From: Sporopachydermia quercuum | Taxonomy: Eukaryota; Ascomycota; Sporopachydermiomycetes; Sporopachydermiales; Sporopachydermiaceae | NCBI GenBank assembly: GCA_001599295.1 | Contig: BCGN01000009.1 | Span: 124,001 to 188,000, forward strand | Length of the DNA: 64,000 nt | Reading direction: 5' to 3' | Shown: piece by piece, positions 15,001 through 24,800 of the stretch | Position numbering within the stretch: position 1 is the first letter of the stretch | Layout: every line of letters starts with the position of its first letter | Program-made: the position numbers and the translations under genes | Notes under the pieces: model-generated | The model's database searches: none | The model's input: only the letters and a program-made list of their open reading frames with translations | What the model was told of the DNA's origin: nothing

Positions 15001-15929
15001 CTATCTACCAATTCTTCCTAGCTTTAATGGCTGTAGTGCAAGGATCCCAAAATGCAGGTTCTGTATTCTCTCATGCTCCTGGTATTGGAAAGGCAAGACA
15101 AGCATGTATAAATATATGTGGTGTTTTCCAGTATCAACCAAGGATTGACACGAGGTCAAATGAGGGTAGTCATATTGATACCCTATCAATTTTTGGTGAT
15201 TTAGAATTACAAGATGTTCATTTCCGTTATACTACCAGACTTCAGAGCCCTGTCTTACGAGGTATCAGCCTGAATGTTGGAAGGAATCAAACAGTAGGCA
15301 TTGTAGGACGCTCAGGGTGTGGCAAAAGTACTATCATCAATTTGATTGAAAGATTTTATGATCCTCAAGCTGGAAAAGTGTTGTTAGACGGTCAAGACAT
15401 CACTAGCCTGAATATCAACGACTACCGAAAATGTCTTGCATTGGTACCACAGGAACCGACGTTATATTCTGGAACTATCAAAGATAACATTACAATCGGA
15501 GTTGACTATGAAGTATCTGATGACGAGCTATTTTCAGTGTGTAAGCAAGCAAATATTCACAATTTTATTGTTTCTTTATCGGAAGGATATGATACTGAGT
15601 GTGGCTCCAAAGGTGTTGCTCTTTCAGGTGGTCAACGACAACGAATTTGCATTGCAAGAGCATTATTAAGAAACCCGANAATTCTTTTGCTTGACGAAGC
15701 TACTTCAGCTCTTGATAGTGACTCTGAAATTCAATTACAAGAGGCATTGGCGGCAGCAGCCAAAGACAGAACGACAGTTGTTGTTGCTCATAGGCTCAGT
15801 ACGATCCAGCATGCTGATCATATTTACGTTATAGAGGATGGAATTGTAGCAGAATCTGGAACTCATAAGGAGTTGGTGAAGATGAATGGAATCTACGCTG
15901 AAATGACGAGGCTACAGGCGCTAGAATAG
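12042..15929 (+). CDS. Full-size ABCB transporter (Pmd1/P-glycoprotein-like)
   Basis: The 1295-residue protein is a membrane exporter with the arrangement TMD-NBD-TMD-NBD, the size of S. cerevisiae Ste6 (a-factor exporter) and S. pombe Pmd1 (drug exporter). NBD1 has Walker A GPSGCGKST near residue 441, signature LSGGQKQR near 553 and Walker B ILLLDEATSALD near 576. NBD2 has GRSGCGKST near 1088, LSGGQRQR near 1195 and ILLLDEATSALD near 1214. Both H-loops (VAHRLSTI) are intact, so both ATP sites look competent. Each TMD has about six hydrophobic segments. A charged N-terminal tail of ~65 residues precedes the first span. The start is the first ATG, three codons inside the open frame. One N falls just before the second Walker B. 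Whether it exports lipopeptide pheromone or drugs cannot be told from sequence; the overall pattern looks closer to multidrug ABCB proteins. Confidence 0.93.
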   Translation: MISKLFRKKEILNEKAEADLSPEEKEVNEEDVSKSSGTKISASLESASEYPSILEEQIHPYEAKINYFTLFRYIKTHEIFISLSGCLASIVCGASLPLMTIVFGSITQSFMNYVQGFTSKDEFQHEINKNGLYFLYLGIALGVCTFLSTFIHVLIGEILTLRVRQHYMMSILHQNVAFFDYVGSGEVTERITNTASLLQDSISEKLGTVIEAIAQFVAAFIVCFIKSWRLTLILCSSVVVLVILMGYSSARIVKFARLALGTYSTASNVADESFTAVRSTIAFGAQDKVAEMYDKQILVSRFWAIKRGRAVAEMVGLIWGIVYLSYALAFWQGSRYLVDNTITVAAVITTIMSVILGLFALGVAAPHVQSIATGVAAASKLFNTIDRVPSIQSGEELCKDELKGHIDFKHVKFIYPSRPDRVILKDFSLAIQKGSTVAIVGPSGCGKSTLIAILERFYEFVDGSVEIDGKDIRTFDVQSVRRQLALVSQDPTLFSCSIRENIEFGLIGSPYEFCDAEEKEKLINQALRDSYAYQFVHKLSDGLDTYVGERGLQLSGGQKQRIAIARAIVAKPRILLLDEATSALDTKSEGIVQKALDRISEDKSITKLIVAHRLSTIRNADRIVVMDQGDIIESGTHDELYSLRGLYFKLVESQNLGSRQRQVISRIGADVAEEEIVDELDDDNKLVAADVNSIEYIAPPEQAIRKAGVIESIKFLYNFNKSEKFAIILGFIIAVVVGGSYPGLSILFAKTVNAFRYSFEDPHEMRKNVNMYTGFLFMLGIITLFLYWAMICAMNFASSHLVRQIRLNTFKHLLRQDVEFFDRKENSVGALTAMLARDAQDVEGLSGATLAQICTSLCTIVAGIILSLAVNWRMALVCTACVPLLVICGFLRVFILKVLADKNKSLTASTAGMASEIISSLRVVVSLTREKGVYDEYCQLLAQQFSSSIPSILKSAGIYGLSQAFVPWVMGLGFWYGGTLIKNLDISIYQFFLALMAVVQGSQNAGSVFSHAPGIGKARQACINICGVFQYQPRIDTRSNEGSHIDTLSIFGDLELQDVHFRYTTRLQSPVLRGISLNVGRNQTVGIVGRSGCGKSTIINLIERFYDPQAGKVLLDGQDITSLNINDYRKCLALVPQEPTLYSGTIKDNITIGVDYEVSDDELFSVCKQANIHNFIVSLSEGYDTECGSKGVALSGGQRQRICIARALLRNPXILLLDEATSALDSDSEIQLQEALAAAAKDRTTVVVAHRLSTIQHADHIYVIEDGIVAESGTHKELVKMNGIYAEMTRLQALE

Positions 15930-16081
15930 CATAGGAGTTGAGTTGCTTGTATATGGTTTAATGATAATTATGGTACATAGGAATTGGGTTACTTGTATAT
16001 ATTGTATATAGTTTAATAATAAGTAATATGATAGGTTTAGGAAATAAAGTAGTTGTACATTGATTAAAAGAATAAAAAAAG

Positions 16082-16155
16082 TGGACGACACCGGAATCGA
16101 ACCGGGGACCTCCCGCATGCTAAGCGGATGTGATAACCAACTACACCAGACGCCC
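16082..16155 (-). tRNA. tRNA-Ala (AGC)
   Basis: The minus strand folds as a 74-nt cloverleaf. The anticodon loop TTAGCAT sits on a 5-bp stem (TCCGC/GCGGG) and gives anticodon AGC. The G3-U70 wobble pair, the identity element for alanyl-tRNA synthetase, is present, and the discriminator is A. The T loop is TTCGATT. Two pairs are non-standard by my reading: 6-67 (U-U) in the acceptor stem and 49-65 (C-U) at the base of the T stem. A T-rich run just downstream on the minus strand (A-rich at 16063-16080 on plus) could terminate Pol III. There is no intron. Confidence 0.9.
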
Positions 16156-16158
16156 TTC

Positions 16159-16431
16159 ATGTGGTGTTACTGTCTGATCATACATCATTCAGTAAAATAA
16201 AATGAATTTTAAGAAAAATTGAAGAATTGTATTAGAATTCTTACTCTTTTTCCTTCTTCTCCTTCCTTTTCTTATTAATTAGAAAGAGAAGAATGAGAGT
16301 AAATAATCAGCGAAGTAAATAGTATATATATATAAAAGGTACAAATAGAAATATAGATAGATGTGAAATGCCAATGTGTCACGTGAAAGGTCACGTGGTT
16401 TAGTAATAAGTAATGCATAGCTGGTTGTTAC
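16159..16431. repeat. Tandem duplication, copy 1 (273 bp)
   Basis: This is the first of two head-to-tail copies, starting four bases upstream of the tRNA-Ala gene. It runs from ATGTGGTGTTACTG to GGTTGTTAC. It contains a TATATATATATAAAAGG box and two TCACGTG palindromes 13 bp apart. By eye it differs from copy 2 at about 15 positions including short indels. The TGT...ACA ends, TATA box and position beside a tRNA resemble a solo LTR of a Ty-like element, but the two copies abut, there is no clear target-site duplication and no internal region, so a simple tandem duplication is equally likely. Confidence 0.9.
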
Positions 16432-16703
16432 ATGTGGGTGTTACTGTCTGTTCATATATCATTCAGTAAAATAAAATGAATGTTAAGAAAAATTGAAGAA
16501 TTGTATCAGAATTCTTACTCTTTTCCCTTCTTCCCCTTCTTCTTATTATTAATTAGAAATAGAAGAATTAGAGTAAATAATCAGCGAAGTAAATAGTATA
16601 TATATAAAAGGTACAAATAGAAATATAGATAAATGTAAAATGCCAATGTGTCACGTGAAAGATCACGTGGTTTAGTAATAAGTAATGCATAGCTGGTTGT
16701 TAC
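16432..16703. repeat. Tandem duplication, copy 2 (272 bp)
   Basis: This second copy directly follows copy 1. It keeps the TATA-like run (shorter by one TA step), both CACGTG motifs and the GGTTGTTAC end. The pyrimidine-rich centre differs most. Similarity of roughly 94 percent suggests a fairly recent event in unconstrained DNA. No coding frame is present. Confidence 0.9.
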
Positions 16704-17583
16704 TGCGGGGGTATTGGAGCATATCATACATAGCGTATAGAAGAACTACCACGGTTTTGTTACTTTTTCTTTATAGTATTGATAGAAAACTATCGCTGTA
16801 GTAAAAAGTATGAAAGCAAAATTGTTTATTAGAAGCTACCTCTTTTCTATTCGAGTGAATTTGTTGCAAGCTATTAAATCCTGTGTAAGTAATGTATGTA
16901 CCTAAGTAGTAAACCACATAAATCTGAGTTCAACTTATGGCTGGTACCTTCTGATTTTCCGACTAAGAAATTAAGAAAATATCCTAGTAGGTAACTTTAG
17001 GGAGTTCTCTTTTTATATATCTGGTAACTGTTTTAAATTGTTTTTATTAAAATTTATATGCTTTTCAGCAGTTTCTGCACGATTCTCAGAGACTCGGACG
17101 ATTTCAATGGTCAGACAAATAAGAATTAGGGTTATAGATCTACTTTACTATTTTGGGAAGCTAAAATGAGTCTTGAGTCTTGGCTTGAATTGATGCTCTC
17201 ACAATTCATCAGAATTGTTCTGAACATCCAAAATGATAGGAGATTAAATAAACAGTTTTTTTATACTATCTGTTTGTAATCTATTTTGATTTGCTTCCTT
17301 GTTTCATCTTAGCATTTCTTTACTCTTACTTGATTTCCAAACTCCAACCTGTGAATATTTTCAGTGCGTATGCTTCAAAGTTTTTATTCAAAAACTATAC
17401 ATAATTCCCAGTTTTCCTATTGAGAACAATTAAAATACTCTTTCATTTGCCTGACTAAATGCCCAACTGATAAGAGTATACAAAACAAAATAGTACTATT
17501 ATAGTAAAAATATAAAAATTCATTAATAACCCACTAGTTCATATCATATACATAAAATATAACAAAAAAAGAATAAAAAAATG
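16704..17583. other. Intergenic region between repeat and tRNA-Arg
   Basis: This AT-rich DNA separates the duplicated unit from the tRNA-Arg gene. The bases before 17584 include a T-rich tract on the minus strand suited to Pol III termination. I see no ORF or other RNA gene. Confidence 0.55.
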
Positions 17584-17683
17584 CTTCCCCGCCAGGGATC
17601 GAACCTGGAATCTTTCGCTGTGACCATATGTACGTTCATTTAAGAAATCGTAGGCGAACGCCTTGCCATTGGGCCACGAGGAA
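17584..17683 (-). tRNA. tRNA-Arg (ACG) with a 28-nt intron
   Basis: On the minus strand, exon 1 (17648-17683) and exon 2 (17584-17619) form a 72-nt cloverleaf. The acceptor stem TTCCTCG/CGGGGAA and the T arm CCAGG-TTCGATC-CCTGG are perfect, and the discriminator is G. The anticodon stem is TTCGC/GCGAA and the loop C-T-A-C-G-A-(intron)-A gives anticodon ACG. The body closely resembles S. cerevisiae tRNA-Arg(ACG), which has no intron. The intron (17620-17647) sits one base after the anticodon, the standard position, and contains ACGTA that can pair with the UACG of the anticodon loop to form the extended helix read by the tRNA-splicing endonuclease. SEN34, a subunit of that enzyme, lies 285 bp away on the same strand. 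Confidence 0.93.
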
Positions 17684-17967
17684 CAAGCATTGACGTTATT
17701 CAAATAAAAATGGTACAGATGGTGTAAAATTGGATGTAGCTATATTTTTACTTCATTCACGCTTTTCTATTCATGAGTACTGAATAGTTAATCGATTTAT
17801 TTCTGGGGGTTTCTTTCAAACTTAGTTTTACGAATAGGGGGGTTTCTTCCCCGAGTTGTCTTTGGATCATTCGTGCGTTAGAATACTAAAAATACATAGG
17901 ACCATAATGAAGCGCCGCCAGGTCATTCATCACATCAGATACGATATAGAAAACGTTATACATCTTT

Positions 17968-18768
17968 TCAACCAAAAGTCGACCATTCAATGGAGAAGCA
18001 GATATTTTCATCTGATTCTTCTTCGTAACCCCCTAAAAGTAATACCTTTTTGACACCAGTTGCTAATCTTCCACCACTTACTATATCCATAACATCTACC
18101 TTTTCATCATAAGCAACAGCGTTTGCGAGAAAATGCGAATGATATCTCAGCGGATCACCAGGATACGCAATCATTTGACATCCAAATCTCAATCCAGGTG
18201 TAATATAATAACTTCTTTCGTGCAAATACCTGTAGAGCTTGTATCTCTCAACACTAGTCTGTTCCAATAACTTTTGAAACAAACGTCTAAACATGCTGTT
18301 ATCTTGATCTGAACTATGATTTCTATAAATAGATAGAAATGATTCATAATTAGGCAGTCTGGATGAATCTGAGTCGATATGATAGAACTTGGGGCCAATT
18401 TTCTGTTTTTCATTACTATCCGTCAGAGGCTGCTTTTCTTTCTCACCATCTGCACTTTCCTCGCTGGTTTCTGATCGTTTCCCTACAGACTGGCTACTAT
18501 CCAGCAAACTCAAATGCAAAGATTTAGAATCCACCAAATCTGCACAGCCATCATCGACTAGTAATAACGTATCTTCAGGCATAAGTTGCAACGGGATGCC
18601 TAAGAATATATTTTGCTGTGGAACTTGAGGAAGTGTTCCTGACAATGTGCCAACAATATTGTGTTCAACTCTTAATCTTTCGATATCACTCACTTTGAAA
18701 ATCATCGGCTTACAACCACCAACAATATGTATTGAAATCCGCTTCCTCTCTTCATGATTATTTTCCAT
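17968..18768 (-). CDS. SEN34: Sen34, catalytic subunit of tRNA-splicing endonuclease
   Basis: Sen34 cuts the 3' splice site of intron-containing pre-tRNAs in the Sen2-Sen34-Sen15-Sen54 complex, which in yeast sits on the mitochondrial surface. The 266-residue protein (S. cerevisiae 275) has the N-terminal fold typical of Sen34, a charged linker (residues about 95-130) and the conserved C-terminal nuclease domain from about 175. The catalytic triad is visible as Tyr202 and His210 in AYPGDPLRYHSHF and Lys240 or Lys241 in TGVKK. Upstream YLHERSYYITPGLRFG is also a family signature. The start is the first ATG. It is divergent from PMC1 across 3.1 kb. In S. cerevisiae SEN34 is the direct neighbour of RFA1, which here lies 9 kb away. 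Confidence 0.96.
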   Translation of the reverse strand: MENNHEERKRISIHIVGGCKPMIFKVSDIERLRVEHNIVGTLSGTLPQVPQQNIFLGIPLQLMPEDTLLLVDDGCADLVDSKSLHLSLLDSSQSVGKRSETSEESADGEKEKQPLTDSNEKQKIGPKFYHIDSDSSRLPNYESFLSIYRNHSSDQDNSMFRRLFQKLLEQTSVERYKLYRYLHERSYYITPGLRFGCQMIAYPGDPLRYHSHFLANAVAYDEKVDVMDIVSGGRLATGVKKVLLLGGYEEESDENICFSIEWSTFG

Positions 18769-21700
18769 AGTGAATCAGACGTTATTTTATATTATGATCA
18801 GAATACAAAAAGCAACGGATGCAACTAGACATCATACACGTATATCCAATAGTAATTATCGGTCACTTCCCTCTATAAACAGCTTCAACCACAAAGCTAC
18901 AACACTTGATAAGACTCATCAATGACCACCATTAACACATATATTCAACATTTTTTTCGATTCTTCAGGCGTGATTATTATTAAAATGTTCTTTCTTAAA
19001 CTTTTCCCAGTTCTTCTTTGTCCAAACTGCTCATTACAATACCCCGATAGATATTTTTCACCTGAAAGGAGATTTGAAGTATATCACCGAAAGATGTAAA
19101 TTCCTGTATAATTCATGTATCGAACAATTATTATGCATAAAGCCATAATCTTATACAACCCGTTTTAGGAAATATGTTCAGAACATTACATCAAGAATTG
19201 TCTGTTTCACATTAGATAGATACTCGCACCATCATCACTATGCGTTTCAACGTGGTTTTGAAGAAGAAAGTGTAAAAAAATTAGGGCAATGTAATTTTGA
19301 GAATCTGTAACATATAATGTAATTGTAGTGCGGAGAATGAAAAATGAAGAGCAGACATAAAGAAGATAGTAGGAAAGATATAAAAAAAGGTTGGTATGTT
19401 TTGACGGTAGTCAGGGAACTGTAGAAGCGATGCGCTTATTCATACAAAGTAACAACCAAGATTTATACTCCAACCACTGTGAAGTTTGCTCAATCTTTAT
19501 TTCAGGCAAACCAGTCAAGCTTGTTTAACGTCAACATATAACCATTCCACTTGTATCATAATTATCATCTACGAGGGTCCAATTACGAGAACGTCGGCGT
19601 TTAATGGTGCCGATGTCCATGCATCTACATACTATAGCACGAGAAAACAGTGCCTTGTTTCATTTCATCTCCGTCAATCGCCAAAAAATCTCATCTTGCA
19701 GATCCCTTTGCTGGCGTACGCCGTTCAAAGTTTCTTCTTTTATTAACAGGGGAAAAAGGGCCAGCAAGGAAAGAAATGAATGAATTGACAAAGCGAATCT
19801 CTAAAAGTCCTTTTTCTTGTTAACTTTAATATTGATTCCGGAAGAAAATGCATACCATAGATCAAATAATCCACCTCATTCTGAACTTTTTTTGAAGATT
19901 ATTTCTTTAACGAGGCAGTGCTATAGTAAACCTTCTAAATAAAGTTTAGATCAGGAACCTTGCCTTTCCTATTGTGCATATAAAGTTGAAGCTTATTTGA
20001 AAATGTAAACTCTAAGTTTTATTCTTGAACCTGCATATGTCTTAGAGCAGTTCCTACTCATCTAGCTATCTATGAAAGAGATCTTTCAAATAATAGAAAT
20101 TAACATATAGGAAGCAATATTGAAGAATTAGGCACTGTTGTTCGTTGTACACTATCTCCAGTAGTTGCAATTAATTCCTCATTTTCCGGGTGGAAACATG
20201 ATTCAAAGAGTTAAGACTCACAAAAGACAATGAATAATGCACAATCGAAACACTTGAGATGTCATAACCCGAAATCGAACATAAATAGGCAGTGAATACT
20301 TGTCAAAAATTCAATTTAGGTGACGCGCCTCGTATATGCATCCCATTAATACAATAGGTAACTGCCAGAGAAATCTTGGTTGAGTATGTGGTATGTTCTG
20401 GCTCATTTAGGCGATTGACCTACAGGCAGCGCAAAGGGAAAGTGCATTAGGCTTGGTATGATTAGTTGGTACTATAATCAGGTAGTACACTAGTATTTTC
20501 GGACTTGGATTCATTGGATAATGGGTATCACCGAATCTCTCATAGTTGTTTTCCCATTCACCGAAGTATCAACCTTTTCCTATGCTTCGGTAAGCACTTT
20601 GGCTGCTAATAGTAGTTATTGCCCGAACTTCTGAAACAATAGTCAGGGGGCTTTTGAGTTGCTCAAACGGACAATCAGTCAAATAATAAATCTAACTTCT
20701 TCAACCATTTACTCTTACCATTACATTACACACTATAACCTTTCGCTTACTGTTCATCTCCGAACTTTTCAACTCCCTCCTTCTCTCGCGTTTCACATTC
20801 ACCTCAGCTCAAAGAATAGCTCCAAACATAAATAGACTCTATGTAAACCTAACTTAGAATCTCACTAAACTTCGCCAAACCTTAATTATGTCACAATTTA
20901 GGCCTTCTCTGCGAACTTTATTTGCAACCAAAAATTTCAGTAAACCTCTCAGGTAGACAAACATTTCAGCCATGCAATGGTGTTCCTATCGGCAATCAAT
21001 CTCTTGTTTCCTAGTGCTATGAAACATTTCTTAGCATGCGGATCTATCTCACTTTTCGTTCGAAGATTTCACAATAGTTCTATCAGTGAAGCAGGCTGTA
21101 TGAAATCAAACTCACATTCCCTACTGATCATTGTATAGAGAAGAGGACAAACGAGGAAGTGAACCAGCAACCGATCCGCCATTCATCAATTCCTTATTAT
21201 AATTCATCTTAAGACAAAACAATCAGTTTTTATCATATAAATCGATAGAAACTTAGAATATCAAAAATACGATCAGTTAAATCATTCTAATATAAACCTA
21301 CAATATCCAAGCTGCACCTTGAGCATAAAACGAAGAAAAGAACAGTCTTTGGTCTCAGCGGTAATAGTGCATTGCCTCGCTGTTAAACNACCTCATCCTA
21401 TTATCACCCAACATACAATATCCTGAGTATTATTAATGTTAATGTTTTTATATTGATTTCATTCATTCAAGCGGCATGCAAAGATAAGAGAAGCCTTTAG
21501 TTTTTGGTTAAATGCTAAAAAGCATCAAGAATAACTGAACTGGACTGTGAACTTATAGCTAATACTTGAATTATTAAATCGGTTCGTTCTACTAGTAGAT
21601 AGTGATCAAAGGATTGATAACTGAATNAACATTTGTCGCGAGAATCAGTTCAAAAGGATAATTCTCAGCAGCAACATATTAGTAATATTATAAGCTGAGC

Positions 21701-21893
21701 AAATAAAACAAAGAGTTCCAGCGTTCCAACATTCTCACTTCTAACTGCATGATTCATACAAACGATCAAACGAACGATCAGACAGTTAATTTTTTAGTAT
21801 TAAACAGCTCAACTCATCACACATCATATAACAAAACTATCAAATCAACCAATGAATATATAACAACAGCTGTTCAAATCAAACATCATTAAA
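18769..21893. other. 3.1 kb divergent region between SEN34 and PMC1
   Basis: There is no conserved ORF; frames such as 19486-19746 look like chance. Pyrimidine-rich runs around 20,690-20,850 and A-rich DNA before 21894 suit the PMC1 promoter and leader. I looked for calcineurin-Crz1 sites by eye and found only a seven-of-eight near match, CTGGCTCA at 20398-20405. No RNA gene was recognised. Confidence 0.5.
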
Positions 21894-24800
21894 ATGAGTA
21901 ACTCAACATTTGATCTGTCTCTTGAGGAACTGAGATCTCTTCATGATCCTAAATCGATTCAAGCACTGGAATCCATTGGGGGCATTTCTAATCTATACCA
22001 AAGCTTAGCTGTTGATCCTACCGATGGATTAAACCCAAATAACGAAAATGACATTGAAAACAGAACGCTGAAGTACGGTAATAATACTTTGCCGGTTGCG
22101 AAAGCCAAATCGTTTTTATACCTTGCCTTTCTGGCAATGAAAGATAAAGTGTTGATTCTACTAAGTATAGCAGCAGTAGTCAGTTTAGCATTAGGATTAT
22201 ACGAAACGTTTGGAGAAGACGATGAATACGACGCTGAAGGCCATAAAGAACCGAAAGTCGCCTGGGTCGAAGGTGTTGCTATTATTGTGGCCATTGCAAT
22301 TGTAGTGCTAGTTGGATCCTTGAATGACTATCAGAAGGAAAGACAATTCGCAAGATTGAATGCTAAGAAGGAAAATCGTCAAGTGAAAGTCATTCGTGGT
22401 GGTAAAAAGGAATTTACTGGTATTTATGACTTGCTTGTGGGCGATTTAATGGTGCTAGAAACTGGTGATATAATTCCTGCTGATGGGGTACTAATTAATG
22501 GAAGTATGGAATGCGACGAATCAAGTGCAACAGGTGAAAGCGACATGATATTCAAATTAACTGCTACTGAAGCTTTGAATAACGCTACTAGCTTGTCTGA
22601 GCTTTCTCTAACTCACGTTGATTCGTCCACAGACTGTTTTTTACTATCTGGTACATCAGTAGTCTCTGGCTATGGCACAGCTATTATAACGGCCGTTGGG
22701 GAAAACTCTTTCCATGGCAGAACTATGCTTTCTCTACTGACAGAATCAGCTCCCACTCCTTTGCAATTGAAACTAAATGACATTGCTGATGGAATTGCCA
22801 AATATGGCTCTTTAATTGCTGGCTTGTTGTTCGTAATTCTATTCATAAGATACATTGTAATGCTGGTAAAACCTCATGAATACTACTATCTAGCAACACC
22901 AGAAAAAGTGTCGAAATTCTTTGATATTTTGATCGTTGCTATTACGTTAATCGTGGTAGCTGTTCCTGAGGGTTTACCGTTGGCTGTTACTTTGGCATTA
23001 GCCTTTGCTACCACCCGAATGGCTAAAGATGGTAATTTGGTGAGAGTGCTTAAATCCTGTGAAACTATGGGCAGTGCTACTTGCATTTGCTCTGACAAAA
23101 CTGGTACTTTAACTGAGAACAGAATGAAAGTCGTTAAAGGTATTTTGGCTGATGATTTGAAGTTTGAAGTTCATGCTGAGGAAAAGAACTACGAAGAATC
23201 AGATGGTGAACTACAGAACTCTGGGGAACCAGAAATACAGGAGAAAAGTACAGTAGAACGAAATGTCTTTGATGACGAAGCTGANAACGGGGAGAAGATC
23301 AAAAGCACCGCAAGGGAGACAAATGACTCCCAGCCAGTCGATGCCTTCACGGCTGTTAATAAGTTATCGTCGACAGTCCAATCATTATTACTGGCTTCAA
23401 TCGTTCTAAATGGTAATGCTTTCGAGAACTCGAATTATATCGATCATTCCCAGATTAATAGCACTAGAAATAACAGCAGAACCAATGCCAATCCTTTGCT
23501 CACGAGGAGTTCGAATAGTGGTAGTACTACTNATAGTGCCGGCAATAGCACTTCCCATAACACTTTCTCGTTCAAGCAATTTGTTGATATGATAAGAATC
23601 AGCCCGAAGAGCACCAAAAGCAAGAAGAAAGCGTTTGGCGATGATTCAAGCAGAGACTTGTTTCTGGGATCGAAAACTGAAACCGCGCTTTTGCTGTTTG
23701 CCAAGGATTTTCTTGGAATGAACGAAAAAGGAGATTTGGATCTGCTGAGAAATTTAGACCCAACCTGTGAGGANCGGTTGAATGTTGATTTTGGTGTGAA
23801 ACGGATTGTTCAGGTTATTCCTTTTGAATCGGTCAGAAAATGGGGTGGCTGCATTGTTGAGATGAAAGATAGTAATAGCAGTTCTACTACTACTTCTACT
23901 ACTACTAATAGAACATACAGAATGCTCATTAAAGGAGCCTCGGAAATCATATTAAAAGAAGCAAATGAAATAGTAACCAAAGATAGTATCCATATAACAA
24001 TCACTTCGTCTTTACGAGAGAAATTGAACGAAGAAATCAACGACTATGCATCGCAATCATTAAGAACGATTTGCATTGGAGTTAAGGATTTCCAATGCTC
24101 TGAATGGCCACCTGAGTGCTTTAAGAACAATGAATATATAACTGAAGCTAATCCTGATTTATTATTTGGAACTGGAAATGGAAATGGGAATACTCCGCCT
24201 GCAACTACCACGCTGTCGACGCCAAGTCCGCTTANTCCTTTGGTTCCTACTATCATTTCCACTGATTATGACAGTTCAGCTGCTGCTGGTAGTGGTGGCA
24301 GTCCTATTAGTTTCGCCAGTTCTAATACAGGCTTTCTTTCTGGTTCTGCCACCCAGATGCCTGCTGCCTCTTCGCTATCGCTGCTTGGCCTGTTTGCTAT
24401 TCAAGACCCTTTACGTGAAAACGTAACTGAGTCCATCAACAAATGCAAAAAAGCTGGCGTGCGAGTCAGAATGGTCACTGGTGATAATATCCTTACTGCC
24501 AAGTCCATTGCTTCCTCCTGCGGCATCTATCACCCGAATTCCAACCATATCTGCATGGAGGGACCCGATTTCCGTAAGCTCCCCGAGCACGAGAGGCTGA
24601 GAATCGTGCCCCAACTTGACGTTCTAGCAAGATCATCACCAGAAGACAAACGGTTGCTGGTGGAAACATTACAGCAGCTAGGGGAAATCGTCGCGGTCAC
24701 TGGCGACGGAACCAACGATGCCCCTGCTTTGAAACTGGCTGATATTGGATTTTCTATGGGGATTTCTGGCACGGAAGTCGCCAGAGAAGCTTCAGACATT

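Noticed and set aside
15921-16160. 79-codon minus-strand frame covering the tRNA-Ala gene
   Set aside because: It reads through a tRNA gene and has no conserved protein features.
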